Shown in pieces: positions 11,510 through 23,217 of a DNA stretch of 64,000 bases. Both the position numbers and the translations under genes were made by a program. How positions within the stretch are numbered: the stretch's first letter is position 1; every line of letters starts with the position of its first letter. The DNA is from Yponomeuta sedellus (taxonomy: Eukaryota > Arthropoda > Insecta > Lepidoptera > Yponomeutidae): positions 9,405,975-9,469,974 of the forward strand of contig OW203731.1 of NCBI GenBank assembly GCA_934045075.1, given 5' to 3'. Below the pieces are notes generated by a model. That model ran no database searches and was not told where the DNA came from. It was given only the letters and a program-made list of their open reading frames with translations.

Positions 11510-12010
11510 AGGGTTCCGTACCTCAAAAGAAAAAACGGAACCCTTATAGGATCACTTTGTTGTGCGTCCGTCCGTCGGTTCGTCTGTCTGTACAGACCCT
11601 TTATGTCGGAAACGCGTGGAGGTATTACGCTGAAATTAAAACCGTATACTAACGTCTTCAGTCCCTTTAAATTGAGAAAAGATAGACTTGTATGTGAATG
11701 CAAAAAAAAGTAACTGTCGTTTATGTTACAAAAAACATACTTCAGTTCACGTACACTCAAGGGAATCATTCGTAGGTTCTGTTGACCTAGAACTATGAAA
11801 TTCGGGAAGTAATAGTCTTATACTACAAATACAGGATAAAATCTGAAAACGTACAATAAATTATGTAATTAAAACTTAAAAAAGTTTTTCTCCGGAGATC
11901 AGAAAGGCTTACAAAAAAATGCGGAACTCGATTCCTAAACTATTTACTCGATTCTTAAATGTACTCATCTAAAAATTTATACGGAACCCTAGGCCTCGAT
12001 GCGTGAGTCA
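11510..12010 (+). repeat. 'agggttccgtacctcaaaa' dispersed repeat
   Basis: It starts 'agggttccgtacctcaaaag', runs through 'acccttataggatcacttt' and a gtccgtccgt stretch, and ends 'tacggaaccctaggcctcg'. Related copies lie at 20261-20776 (plus) and 34645-34960 (minus). The middle differs between copies. It is a common lepidopteran repeat, class not assigned. Confidence 0.75.
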
Positions 12011-12018
12011 GGCATATA

Positions 12019-12082
12019 AGCTTGACTTATTTTATTATTATTATATTAAGTATAATATAATAAAAATAAAATAAGTCAAGCT
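12019..12082. repeat. 30-bp inverted repeat
   Basis: The arms 'agcttgacttattttatta..' and '..aaaataaaataagtcaagct' pair almost perfectly around a short AT centre. The hairpin sits exactly between the end of the ggttccg repeat and the LINE fragment. Confidence 0.8.
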
Positions 12083-12111
12083 AGCTAATAGTCTAGCTAG
12101 TAAGCTAGAAA

Positions 12112-12531
12112 GTAGAAATGAGGTCATTGAGAAGTATGTGTAGTGTTACTTTGATTGACAGGATACGCAATAGTCTGATTAGAGAACGTTGTGGACTGAA
12201 AGAGGATGTAGTGACTAGAATTGAGAAAGGAATGTTGCGTTGGTTTGGACATGTGGAGAGGATGAAGGAAGAAAGATTGACGAAACAAATATATATTGCG
12301 AATGTGAGTGGAAGGGCTGGTAAGGGACGTCCCAGACGGACATACATTGACCAAATAGGGGATGTATTAGCAAAAGGAAAGATAAAAATTACCCGGAACC
12401 CGAGGGCATGCAACGACTTATGAACGTTGATGAAGCTAAGGTGATCTGTCAGGACCATGGCAAGTGGCAGTCCCTGGTCTCTGCCTACCCCTCTGGGATA
12501 CAGGCGTGAGGTTATGTATATATGTATGTAT
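12112..12531 (+). pseudogene. LINE reverse-transcriptase C-terminus
   Basis: An open frame at 12118-12423 encodes the C-terminal tail of a non-LTR reverse transcriptase. It includes the motif RWFGHVERM and a GKGRPRRTYID stretch, and continues after a small deletion and frameshift near 12400 into MNVDEAKVICQD..YPSGIQA and a TGA at about 12507. A short tatg-type tail follows. The catalytic polymerase and endonuclease domains are missing, so this is a 5'-truncated dead copy. At least three further copies of its 3' end lie in the window. Confidence 0.8.
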
Positions 12532-13004
12532 ACTAGCTGACCCACATACCTCGTTTTACCATATTAATTAGCTTACGGTGTATTCTCAGACCTGCTAAGT
12601 ATACACGAAAAAAACAATAAAAATTGGTGAAGCCGTTACGGAAGGGATCGATAGCAAACATATTGTGACATGAGATAATTATATATGAGATAAAAAAAAT
12701 CTTTAATGTATACCGGAAAAATAGTTACAGAATCAGCAGATACGGAAGATAAAATACAATTAGCAGCCTTATTGCTAATAGGAATTCTTTCAGGCAACCC
12801 CAAATTTGTGAATTTGCTGAAGGAGAAATAGATCCGGGTAGACGGCGCAAATACGAATATTAATAAACATATGTATACGTAAAAATAAACTTAGATAAAT
12901 CATACTTGAATACTATAAATAAATATCTATATATACTTAAATAAATAGTGGATTATAATATACTTATAACTTATCAAATTGAAATATTTTATATTATTTC
13001 TAAT
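12532..13004. other. Non-coding, old 'actagctgaccca' repeat then AT-rich DNA
   Basis: Position 12532 starts with 'actagctgacccacatacc', a diverged relative of the 3931 repeat. No gene recognised after it. Confidence 0.35.
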
Positions 13005-13110
13005 ATACAACGACTAATGAATGTTGATGAAGCGAAAGAAATCTGTGAGGATCATGTGATAGACCCTGGACTCTTCCAGGATACCTCCGTGAGTTTATGT
13101 ATGTACACTT
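13005..13110 (+). mobile_element. LINE 3' end relic
   Basis: Matches the last codons of the 12112 LINE ('caacgactaatgaatgttga'), then a diverged terminus and 'gtttatgtatgtaca'. It is 5'-truncated. Confidence 0.6.
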
Positions 13111-13221
13111 GTCGTTCATTTCGATTGAGCGAAATTAATTAATGAACGATCATACAAGACCAGTTACCAGAGTAAACAAATAAACTTTTCCTAATGCTTA
13201 TGGAGAGGTGGCCTAGGGGGG

Positions 13222-13371
13222 GGAAGGAGGTTGGTAGGCAGACCACCAACACGATGGTCAGACGACATCGTGAGGGTTGCGGGTCAGAGATGGATCCGAC
13301 TAGCACAGGACCGAGAGGAATGGCGCAATAAAAAGGAGGCCTATGCCCAGCATTGGGTTGATGTGGGCTGA
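13222..13371 (+). pseudogene. LINE C-terminal codons, second family
   Basis: Fifty codons are open to a TGA. They encode the typical end of a lepidopteran endonuclease/reverse-transcriptase LINE (GRPPTRWSDDI .. RLAQDREEWR .. EAYAQHW). A gata tail (ttatagatagataga) follows. This family differs from the 12112 one. Only the 3' terminus is present. A related end lies on the minus strand at 29348-29400. Confidence 0.7.
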
Positions 13372-13380
13372 TTATAGATA

Positions 13381-14540
13381 GATAGAATGCTTGTCTTAAT
13401 GTTTTGAGACGGCCTTCCGTCTTTTGTCGATACGGGCCGAGGCTATTACGGGTTTGCAACACGCCCCCGTACTCAGCCGACCCTGTCGGCAGATGTGTCG
13501 CTGATAAAGGAAAACAGAGCCAAATTCTGCATTCGTTGCTATGTGAAACATGTTTTTCCACTCACTGTTTAAAACGTATGATCAGAATTCAACATTCTAT
13601 TTGCAATTTTTTCGACAAACTCTACATATTTTAATAAAATGAAATTTATTGGGCAGAAGAAGAAACCTTTTACGTTGCTTTACACTGTTTCTCAAACTTA
13701 AAATATTTATGGAGATGTGATGTCGTTGAGGTTTCAGATTTAAAGTTACAGCTGATATCTAAGCTAGACAAGGTCTGTAATATATAGACAGCTTCCATTA
13801 CTAATGTAGTCTGAGGCTACAATACAGTAGCACGAGTGAAAGCCTGAAGGGCACAGATGTTGGTTTACTTTAAATTATTATTAAGTTTACGTATCGCTAA
13901 GTTTAATTAAGATTAAAACCAAAATTTAATACTGCCAAAATAACTTAAGCAACCACGCAACTAGAAGTAACATAGAAAAAGTAAATTATTAATGAATGTC
14001 AAAACAGATATCATGTTTGTGTGCGTGCGTGTGTGTGTGTGTGCGTGTGTGTGTTTTGGGTGTTCGTGTATGTAAGAGAGGTGGTTTGCACTTTAGTTCC
14101 TAGCTATTCGGTTGGATTTGTTTTTCTGTGTCTTCATTATGATAGATAGAATACAAACTGAATATTAATACTTCGAGTGAACGTACTTTTGAAGGAAAGA
14201 GGTTAAAAAACTCTTCAATATCATGAAAAAACATGAACAATTTGTCCACACTATGTTATGATGAGCGTTCAGTTATAATTAGGCTGGCGTGCTCGTGTGT
14301 GTGGTGAGAGTGAGTATGACAGTGCGCGCGGTTCGTACGTGATGTGTCTTGCCGCATTTAGCACGTTCTTTGGCATGCCCGCCGGGCTCTCCCGTCCTAT
14401 GTTTTATGTCCTGTTTGTTTGTCACACCACAGGTCAAACAAGCGTTTCCACTAATACATTATGTTGGAAAGATTCCATCTAAACTACTTTATTCTTCTAT
14501 ATATCAAACAATTTAAAATCCTTACTTGCTACTAGTATTT
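13381..14540. other. Non-coding with a GT-rich microsatellite
   Basis: A (GT)n-like run with some gc interruptions lies at about 14024-14055. A GC-elevated unique patch follows at 14290-14400. Frames in the region show no family features. Confidence 0.4.
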
Positions 14541-14690
14541 GTTAATGATTCGCGATACTCATACATAGTTATAGTCTACCCGAGACCACGGCAACTGTAA
14601 CGCTGCCGAAGCGTCGGGAAATAAGGTAATTACGTTTTACCTAATAAATAATCATGATTAGACACGTTTAATATAGGTATAACTTACTTG
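14541..14690 (+). mobile_element. Penelope-like terminal repeat remnant
   Basis: Contains 'gattcgcgatactcatacat', then 'accacggcaactgtaacgct' and 'gtaattacgttttacctaat'. The same string order recurs at about 31880, 38040 and 47290. It resembles the end of the Penelope-like copy at 32749-33440, so it is read as a terminal-repeat remnant of such elements. Confidence 0.5.
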
Positions 14691-16879
14691 CTACTTGTAG
14701 TGAAATTAAATTTCTTACATGGAATCATTAATACTCTAAAATGGGTAATTAAATTGCGCTATGCTGGCTAACTATAAAAACATTACCACCCAAAATGTCC
14801 AGCCCCTAAAAGAGCTTCCCCCCCCCTCATGGAAAATTAACGATTGCATTAAATCTTGCGTGCACGACACCGTTAAGCGTCCTTCTACAGTAATGCAACC
14901 GAAATTAATCTTTATTGTCAAGGTTGTTGAAACTAGAATCGTGTATAGTATCTACAAGCTTCGCTTTTTAGGTGCAATTTTCTTCAGTCCCATGGTGTTT
15001 GGCGGCGCAGGCCGGGTGCGACGGTCATTTGTCTACGAGGAAACATGGCCTCACGACACGGATAGAAAGCACCGTAGCAACAGGTTAGAACAAAAGAAAT
15101 GTGTGCTTACTGCAAAAGGGAAATACGGCTCTACGGGAATGTCGTCATAACCGCCGCCTTTGTAATGAAGATGACACTCAAAGCAACCGAATTAATAAGT
15201 GGAAGAAATAAACAAGATTGCAAGCTATTTTCATCACAAAAATGAGGTCATTGAAATGATCAATGGCCACCATTGAGTAAATAGTTTGCTAAGTAGATTT
15301 AAACTGGTCAACATTAATAATGTGGTGCTATGTTGCTATCAACTTCGTAAGCGGCACATTCAAATTCCAATTGTGTTTATAACCGAATAACGTTGCCTCT
15401 CAAAATATTAATTTGGCTAGAGCGTCTGAACATCGTGTACAGAATGGATCCAATTATCCCTTGAGAAATTGTCACGTCAGCTATCGGCAGTCTCATACCG
15501 GGCGACACATGTCGCGCGACACGCGATCAAAATAACATGGAGACGCTGTGGAGGCGCCGGCGTAGGTCAAGACGAGTATTTCCGTCCTCGCCTTGATACA
15601 GGGCTACCGCATATCATACGTGTTCAGTTTAATATAACTCTTTCGTCATAGGTACCCGCCGCGCACCTCATCTCAGTCGATCCTAATCAGTTTCTCACTA
15701 ATCCAGTAACAGCGCTGTTAGAGCAACACATGCCGTGCCACTAAGAGCTGACATGTTACACAACTTCGTTAGTTGTTTGTTAGTTTATTATTATGCACGC
15801 CTAACTCACGAGTGGCTGGCTGGATAAACGGCAATTCATTCACTGTTTTGAAAACGTAAATATGAAGTGCGGATAATTCCATTACATAATACTGAGCAAA
15901 TATTGTAAAGTGTAGCTCTGGTGAGACATTGACCTATCTGCCCCGCAGTTGGAACATCTCGCGAACCCAGCGCCAACCTACTAGTCACTTCGCGGATATT
16001 TTTATAGCGCAGCTGTTTAATTCGAATTCATTTGGCACCGCGCGGACAACACGCATACTTTTTACATTCTCTTCCCCGAGGAATCCCGTTTTATGTGCGC
16101 CATCAGAACAAAGTTGCACGAGTTAATTACAGATATTCAAGTCAACATTGTTACAAGGTTCTATTTGCTTCTAAAGCCTATATTACACTTGGCTAAATAT
16201 CCAAATATCATGTAAAGAGCTTTTCTCAATAATTACCACGATATGTACTATAAACCCCCGATTGGTATCACATGAGCACTATCATGATACCACATCTAGT
16301 CTATATACAACATGGATTTGAGTGTGGCTAAATGTGATGCGACAAGACCGCGTACTAATCTTGAAGGCAAAGACTTTGATCTTGAAGTGAAGGCGAGGGC
16401 CTGGTCCAAAGCCAGCGACGCGGGAGCTGTTAACTCCGTCACAGGCCAAGACACATAAAGTGACCAATTTAATGGCTATCAATAATGGCTGAATTTACGA
16501 GGCATCCTACCAATTTACGACACATTGGCAACCGACCGGTGCTGAACCAGGCACATAGTCGTCTCACTATCGATCCTATCGCACAAGCCGTCCTAAGCCA
16601 GTAAAGTGCATATTTTATTTCCAATATATTGTTTTATTGCATTACACGAGCTCTTGCGACTCAGTTGCTAAAGAACTTACAAAGAAGTTTTAATTGCCAT
16701 TTGCCCACAAATAACAATCTATACAAAATGTAGCACAGGCAGAGAAAGGATTTAATAATTATAATAATAATTTCCGCACAACACAATCAGTTAACCTCGT
16801 CCCAAACTAGGATGCCCAGTACCTACTATGATAACCAGGAAGGGATGTCACAAGCATTAAAATACGCTCCGACCTGAGG
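14691..16879. other. Long unique non-coding stretch
   Basis: No gene recognised. Several 60-130 residue frames lack start context, family motifs and partner exons. GC-elevated unique blocks at about 15470-15640 and 15920-16130 could be regulatory, but nothing decisive is seen. Confidence 0.35.
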
Positions 16880-16975
16880 CCACTGGCACAAAATGTTCGG
16901 CGGCCTTCATTGGGAATCGAACCCACGACCTCTGTCTTGGTAGCCAAGCGCCTTAACGGCGAGACCAACCAGGCA
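16880..16975 (-). mobile_element. tRNA-like SINE fragment
   Basis: On the minus strand the sequence has an A-box-like 'cctggttggtctcgccgtt' and a B box 'gtgggttcgattccc'. Arms do not form a proper acceptor stem. It is a SINE head, not a tRNA gene. Confidence 0.55.
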
Positions 16976-16979
16976 GTCA

Positions 16980-19278
16980 ATTCAATTTGAAAGGTTACTT
17001 ATAAGGATTTTTTCGATACTAGGTACTCAAATTTTGATTGCACGAGCTACCATTCAACGAACTGCCGTTAAATGGTCGGTGATAATGATAACCCGTCCTA
17101 GCAAGTTGGATTAGCATACAAAACGATAAAAAACATATTTAACTATGGAAACGCAGACAATGAATCTTCTTCGTGGAAGTTCGTTTACAGCAAAGTCAAA
17201 ACAATCGATTCGTGATATTGATCTGGCATCGGTGGCGATTTGTGTTTACTCTGCACTTTGATCCGAAAACGACTCTAATTAACTCGTGATCACGTAAAGA
17301 AACTGGTTGTAAAAATTCAGTTCTGCTCTAAAAAAACTAAAGCTCAAAGCAAATTTCTAGCGATGAGGGCGTCGACACGAACATAATGGTACACGTTAAC
17401 TATCCCGTTCTCAAAAATTCTAGGGCAGTCAATGACATCCATTTGACATCGCACATACACCCCATGACTAATCTATAACTCATTATGATCCCTTGGCTGA
17501 CAATGACAGATGATGAGTGATGGTTACGATGGAGTAAATTAGTAACCGCAGAAGCAAACAGAGTTCTATTTCTTGTTGCAATGGATACCAGCAGATGTGA
17601 ACAAATCCTGCCAAAGTCTCTTATTTACGTCACGAAATCGTCAAAAACTTTAAATACTTGCGATTTCACTTGTACGAACAGAGCTCAAGCTAAAACAAAC
17701 GAAGACGACCACAGCGCCAGTAACAGCTGTCAATATCAAGCAAAAGAAAGATTGTATTATTGTTTTCCTACAATGGAAACGGGTTTCTAAAAGACGCAAT
17801 TCCTGAAAGATGTCGATTATGTGGAGTTCGTCCTTTGCAACCACTTTTGTTGTAAAACTTAAATTTTTGAATTAATTTTTATTATTTTAAATATATAGAT
17901 TTCCAAAAGTATAAATCTGAGCAGACAATTCATAGAACACAGGTTGTTATTAGAGAAACAATTCAACCAACCTGTTGGTAGAGTGGTGAGTTATTATTTT
18001 GTATGAGAGTGAGATCGACTGCAAGCTACTTCTTGAAGTCCTTTCAAAGCGTTGACAGACAATCTCAATCCGCACGCATCACTGTGGGTAACGCGACTGC
18101 CTGAAAAGAAAAGGAGCACTTTAATTTTAGAACGCCAATAAAATATGGGGAGGACGGTTGTTAATATAATGAATCTTTAAGTAAATAATCGTGTTTAGTC
18201 TAGTCAACATTAGAGAGCAAGGCGTGGCGTTACCGATCTTGTACACTGGAATTGTTTGTTTATTTAAATGATTTAATACGCTAAATTTACTTGGGAATGA
18301 CGTAGGACATTTAGAAATATGAACTCGGTAAGCATCTTGTTTGGTTTAGTAAAACCCAGTGCTTCTAAATCTTTTCCTGCAACTCTGTTGTGAATGGGTC
18401 TTGAACTACGCAGAGTCTTCCTGACAGGGTTACAGTCATTTGCTTATGAAAACAATTTCCAGCGAATCCGTCTTATAGGCTCGACCTTGGCAGTCGTAAA
18501 CATTTATAAATGTTGACGAGGCGGTCAGTGTGAATGTCTTCCAAATTTGAACTCACATAGTACCTACTAAGTTCATAATATCAAATCAGCAACTCACGGA
18601 ATGCGGTTATTCGGGTAGGTTACATCTCCTCAAAATAAGAAAATATTTTCATGTTTTTATATTTGCACGAAAACTTCCTGAAAAATGATTAGTAGTAACT
18701 CTTTTCAGCATATTTTTCCGACAACCGAAGTTCTCATGGAACATTAAAATTTGCGTTTTGAACGGAAGCCAATCGTTAATAGGAATTTATAGTGTTAAGG
18801 CTGAACCGCAGCGATGACGGTATAGGTGCGACTCTCAAGCCGGCAGTGTATATTGTTATTGCCATCATAATTATCTCGTATCCGTCGAACGACCGCCCAA
18901 ATTAACACTGTTTCATTATGCACTAAATTGCTTTATCGTTCCTTTAAATACAATGTTTATTGCCATGTATAAAGTATACGCGGCGTGAAAACGTTTTGAT
19001 CTGAAGCTTATCAATTTGTACTTAACATATTTGTTACTTTACGTATTACGTTCGCACCTGTGGTATTTACGCTACACCGTACTTAGGGGCTCTATAAAAA
19101 TTCAATGCCATGTAATTCAATTGAATAATACGAATTGTTAAATATTTCCGCGCACCGGAATTCTCAAGTGGAACATAGTATCAAATAAGATCATTTGCCA
19201 ATGATAGTGATTGAGATGGCTTAAGATTATCATATGCTAATAAGTAGATAGAGTTCTTGAGTGGTGACAATGCAACTT
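16980..19278. other. Long unique non-coding stretch
   Basis: No repeat or gene recognised. It contains TCF- and forkhead-like words (ctttgatc, tgtttac, taattaa) near 17230-17290, and an AT-rich unique block at 18830-18960. Regulatory function is only a possibility. Confidence 0.35.
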
Positions 19279-19404
19279 CGGACGCTCACCAGTTCTTTGG
19301 ACCGACATTTGAGGCATATTGCTGGTAGCGGCTGCATCAGAACGGCCGAGGACAGAGAGATGTGGAGAGCTACTGGACATAGGCACTGGACTAACAGGGG
19401 CTGA
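19279..19404 (+). pseudogene. LINE C-terminal codons, third copy
   Basis: Forty-two codons are open to a TGA. The end AEDREMWRATGHRHW is typical of LINE reverse-transcriptase C-termini (…AQDRxxWR…). 5'-truncated. No clear tail. Confidence 0.55.
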
Positions 19405-20237
19405 TGGATTGAATCTCCGATTGCAAGTTAGTAAAGCTCGCTATGATCTAACAAAGAATCTATTCTGAGATGATTCCTTCATGCGTCATTTTCGTATGGA
19501 CCGGGAGCCCGTGTGGATATTCACGCATAATTCTGTATACGCACACACAAATAATATCCGATGCAGGCTAAATTTAATTTTATCAATTGTGATTCACTGA
19601 ATACTCAGTGCGTACTAAAACAGTACTGCGTGACTTTAATAGAAACCTATACTAAGTATACTTTAACATATCTTATATATTATCATTATCAGAAGCGCTC
19701 GTGGCCTATTCAAACCGAGTGATTGGATCAATCACTTGAGTTAAGCAACAACAGGCGCGGTCAGGTGCAGGATAGGTGACCATCACGTGACTACCGCTAG
19801 TGGCATATTTTCGAGCGCTTCCATGCTTCACAGGGAACGTTTGTGGAACGTATTGTGGAAATGTCAAAAAGGACACGTCTGATGATCTTCAAAGAAAAAC
19901 TATCATGGCAAAGTAGGATACACAGGTTATCGAGTACTCGATAACTTGTAAAAGGAAAACTTCGTACAAATTCTATTGAAATTACTTTGATCAATCTGTA
20001 AGTTGTGTAAAGAAGGTAAAAATTTCTCTTTCTACTGAACCCTACTGCGTCTTGTCAGACACACACTTGGCGGATTTTTGTTATTTTGATTTTTGTGGCT
20101 TTAATACTCGTATTTTCCTGCTTTTATGATAGTCGCAAATATCAGAAAATTAAATTGTGAATATAACTCCAAGATGTTTCGAAAAATATCAAACTGTCAA
20201 AAAATTTATATGGTAAAACTGTTGTAAAATATTTAAG
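19405..20237. other. Unique non-coding DNA
   Basis: AT-rich, with one short minus-strand frame without family features. No gene recognised. Confidence 0.35.
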
Positions 20238-21632
20238 AATTGCGCATTTACACTATTTTTAGGGTTCCGTACCTCAAAAGGAAAAAACGGAACCCTTATA
20301 GGATCACTTTGTTGTCCGTCTGTCCGTCCGTCCGTCTGTCAAGACCCTTTTTCTCAGGAACGCGTGGAGATATGAAGCTGAAATTTATATCAATTACTCA
20401 AGTCTACTGTCCCTTGAAGCTGTGAAAAAATCAAACTTCTAAGCCAACGCAATCAAAAGATACAGCCGTTTATGCCGCAAATTTTCGACACTTGCAAGGG
20501 AATCAAAACCTACAGGGTGCTTCCCGTGAACTCAGAATCTTGAAATTTGGTACGAAGCAACGTCTTATAGCATAGATAAAGGAAAAATTACGAAAACCAT
20601 AAATTTTTAGTTACATCACATAATATATTTTTTTTTTATAATTTTAAACTTACTACCCATTTCCTCATAAACGCGTAGAGGTATTAAATTGAAATTCATA
20701 CCAAATACTCAGGTCTATAATACAGGTTTGTACGGAACCCTCGGTGCGCGAGTCTGACTCGCACTTGGCCGGTTTTTTTATTTTTAATGCACTAACCCGT
20801 GCTAAGGAACAAATTTAAAAACCTATTTAGAGGCTAAAAATTTCACCCATGCCGGGATTCGAACCCGCAACCTCTGGCTATCCGTACCAGCGCTCTACCA
20901 ATTGAGCCAATGGGCGACTCACGGCATCAGTGAAATTTCGAACCTCTTTACACTATTCTCTGTATTACGTACAGGCAGCGACATCTGACTTAAGCAAATT
21001 GCATTACTTACAGCCCCGACTACCTACTTTGCAGTTAGGTTTAACATCGGAACGATATCACTGTACCCACATGATTACACTATTTTTTATTTTTAATGCA
21101 CTAACCCGTGCTAAGGAACAAATTTAAAAACCTATTTAGAGGCTAAAAACGTAATACGTAATACAGAGAATAGTGTAAAGAGGTTCGAAATTTCACTGAT
21201 GCCGTGAGTCGCCCATTGGCTCAATTGGTAGAGCGCTGGTACGGATAGCCAGAGGTTGCGGGTTCGAATCCCGGCATGGGTGAAATTTTTAGCCTCTAAA
21301 TAGGTTTTTAAATTTGTTCCTTAGCACGGGTTAGTGCATTAAAAATAAAAAATAGTGTAATCATGTGGGTACAGTGATATCGTTCCGATGTTAAACCTAA
21401 CTGCAAAGTAGGTAGTCGGGGCTGTAAGTAATGCAATTTGCTTAAGTCAGATGTCGCTGCCTGTACGTAATACAGAGAATAGTGTAAAGAGGTTCGAAAT
21501 TTCACTGATGCCGTGAGTCGCCCATTGGCTCAATTGGTAGAGCGCTGGTACGGATAGCCAGAGGTTGCGGGTTCGAATCCCGGCATGGGTGAAATTTTTA
21601 GCCTCTAAATAGGTTTTTAAAATTGCGCATTT
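20238..21632. mobile_element. Compound SINE-A insertion, nested repeat, 12-bp TSD
   Basis: 'aattgcgcattt' at 20238-20249 is duplicated at 21621-21632. Inside, the inverted SINE-A tail 'acactattttt' is interrupted by the ggttccg repeat (20261 to about 20776) and resumes with 'atttttaatgcactaaccc'. An inverted copy (to about 21065) follows, then a truncated inverted 3' segment, and two forward copies ending 'gcctctaaataggtttttaa'. A long section around 20930-21127 recurs as its reverse complement at 21308-21505. Confidence 0.85.
20261..20776 (+). repeat. 'agggttccg' repeat nested in SINE-A
   Basis: Complete-looking copy from 'agggttccgtacctcaaaag' to 'gactcgcacttggccggt', inserted into the T-run of the SINE-A tail. 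The T-run is present on both sides, as expected for a target duplication in a homopolymer. The nesting order shows it is younger than the SINE-A compound. Confidence 0.75.
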
Positions 21633-22033
21633 TTTTAATGAATTTAAGTATACATCCTGTGGCATGAATAGGTACCAAATATTTAGGCAAACTGCACGTA
21701 TAATCCTGCGACAGTAACTGTGACTAACAGACAGCTCATTAGCCTTTATGTTTATTGTTCTTTGGCGTAAAAAGAGTCATAGCTGTTTAAAAGAAATATG
21801 TGAAAGTAAGGCCGGAAGCATCGCAAACAGCGACTCGGCTGGCAAGCAGCCAACACCAGACGTGTCTTTTCATCTGTGAGTTGACATATGACCACACCCT
21901 TGTGTGGAGAGAGCCTCTCCCCTATCCGTAGTGTTTTTAAGTCGAGTAATGCCCGGCTAATACATTGAACAACGGTCTCAGCGGGGAGAGTTGAGTTTAT
22001 AATGGACAGAGCCCATAAGAACAATGTTTATTT
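21633..22033. other. Unique non-coding block
   Basis: High-complexity sequence without repeats elsewhere in the window. A 90-residue minus-strand frame has no family features. Possibly regulatory, not shown. Confidence 0.3.
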
Positions 22034-22604
22034 TTAAAACTGTTTTTATACGGATTTATGCTCGTTTATTACATTTTTACAATTTTCCAACGTTTCGGCA
22101 CTTTTTCAGGTGCCGTGGTCCCGGATGACTGAGGTGACAGGTGTCTTTTAGAAATCATTAACGGTTAGTTTACTACCCTCGGCGAAAATTACAAAAGTTA
22201 ATTATGAAGTTACGTTCCAAAATAGACAAACCAATTATTTTTTATATAAAGTCAACAATATTGATTATTAGTAATTGAAGTTAAAATTAAATTTATAAAC
22301 TAATTACTTTATATGAATTATATGAAATTTATAATTAGTTTATAAATTTAATTTTAACTTCAATTACTAATAATCAATATTGTTGACTTTATATAAAAAA
22401 TAATTGGTTTGTCTATTTTGGAACGTAACTTCATAATTAACTTTTGTAATTTTCGCCGAGGGTAGTAAACTAACCGTTAATGATTTCTAAAAGACACCTG
22501 TCACCTCAGTCATCCGGGACCACGGCACCTGAAAAAGTGCCGAAACGTTGGAAAATTGTAAAAATGTAATAAACGAGCATAAATCCGTATAAAAACAGTT
22601 TTAA
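22034..22604. repeat. 571-bp near-perfect palindrome
   Basis: Arms 22034-22306 and 22332-22604 (273 bp each) are reverse complements over essentially their whole length, with a 25-base AT-rich centre. Each arm carries the string 'aagtgccgaaacgttggaaa' near its outer end and 'gtcatccgggaccacggcac' inside it. These resemble the terminal parts of the Penelope-like copies at 14541 and 33060. It contains no open frame. Confidence 0.9.
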
Positions 22605-22898
22605 TTATGTCTACAGCTCGTGTTAACCTTAGAAAATGTTTATTTTATTTGCATTCTAAGTAACATCCCGCGTACATCACCAGTGAGACCCTGCGGCGTG
22701 CGAAGTTAGAGTAATTTGACGTTATTTGTTGGGTATTATACCGGTCAAACTGAACTAAGGCTGTAGTTTATCAAATCCACTACAAAATATTCTTCGTTCA
22801 TTTTTGTACGTTCTATATTATTATATAGGCCTGTTATATCCTAGTTTTAGTAGGATATTACAGGACACGTATTGGTGTTATGGATTAATTGAGTGTTT

Positions 22899-23056
22899 AA
22901 AAACCTATTTAGAGGCTAAAAACTCCACCCATGCCGGGATTCGAACCCGCGACCTCTGGCTATCCGTGCCAGCGCTCTTTCCAACTGAACTAATGGGCGA
23001 CTCACCGGCATCAGTGAAATTTCGAACCTCTTTACAATATTCTCTGTATTACGTAC
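22899..23056 (-). mobile_element. SINE-A monomer with 11-bp TSD
   Basis: 'attgagtgttt' occurs at 22888-22898 and 23057-23067. Between them is one minus-strand SINE-A unit from 'aaaaacctatttagaggct' to 'ctgtattacgtac'. It lacks the longer 'ttagtgcattaaaaataaa' tail, so this copy ends at the shorter 3' end. Confidence 0.85.
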
Positions 23057-23217
23057 ATTGAGTGTTTTTATCATTTCATATTTGTTTTTTAGGTAATGTC
23101 CGCAGTACGGTTTTGTGTGTCTAATAAAAAAAAATATTATTTCAACACACTTGCTCATAAAGTGGCTCTATGGCCACCGCAATTAGGCACATAATGACAC
23201 CCATAATCAAACTGTGA

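Noticed and set aside
14761..15150. 129-residue plus-strand protein
   Set aside because: No family features. It starts in repeat-poor AT-rich DNA and is probably chance.
16282..16482. Small secreted protein (hydrophobic N-terminus)
   Set aside because: Only 66 codons, no signal-cleavage or cysteine pattern, and no introns or partners.
22034..22604. CRISPR-like or satellite repeat
   Set aside because: It is a two-arm palindrome, not an array, and the context is eukaryotic.
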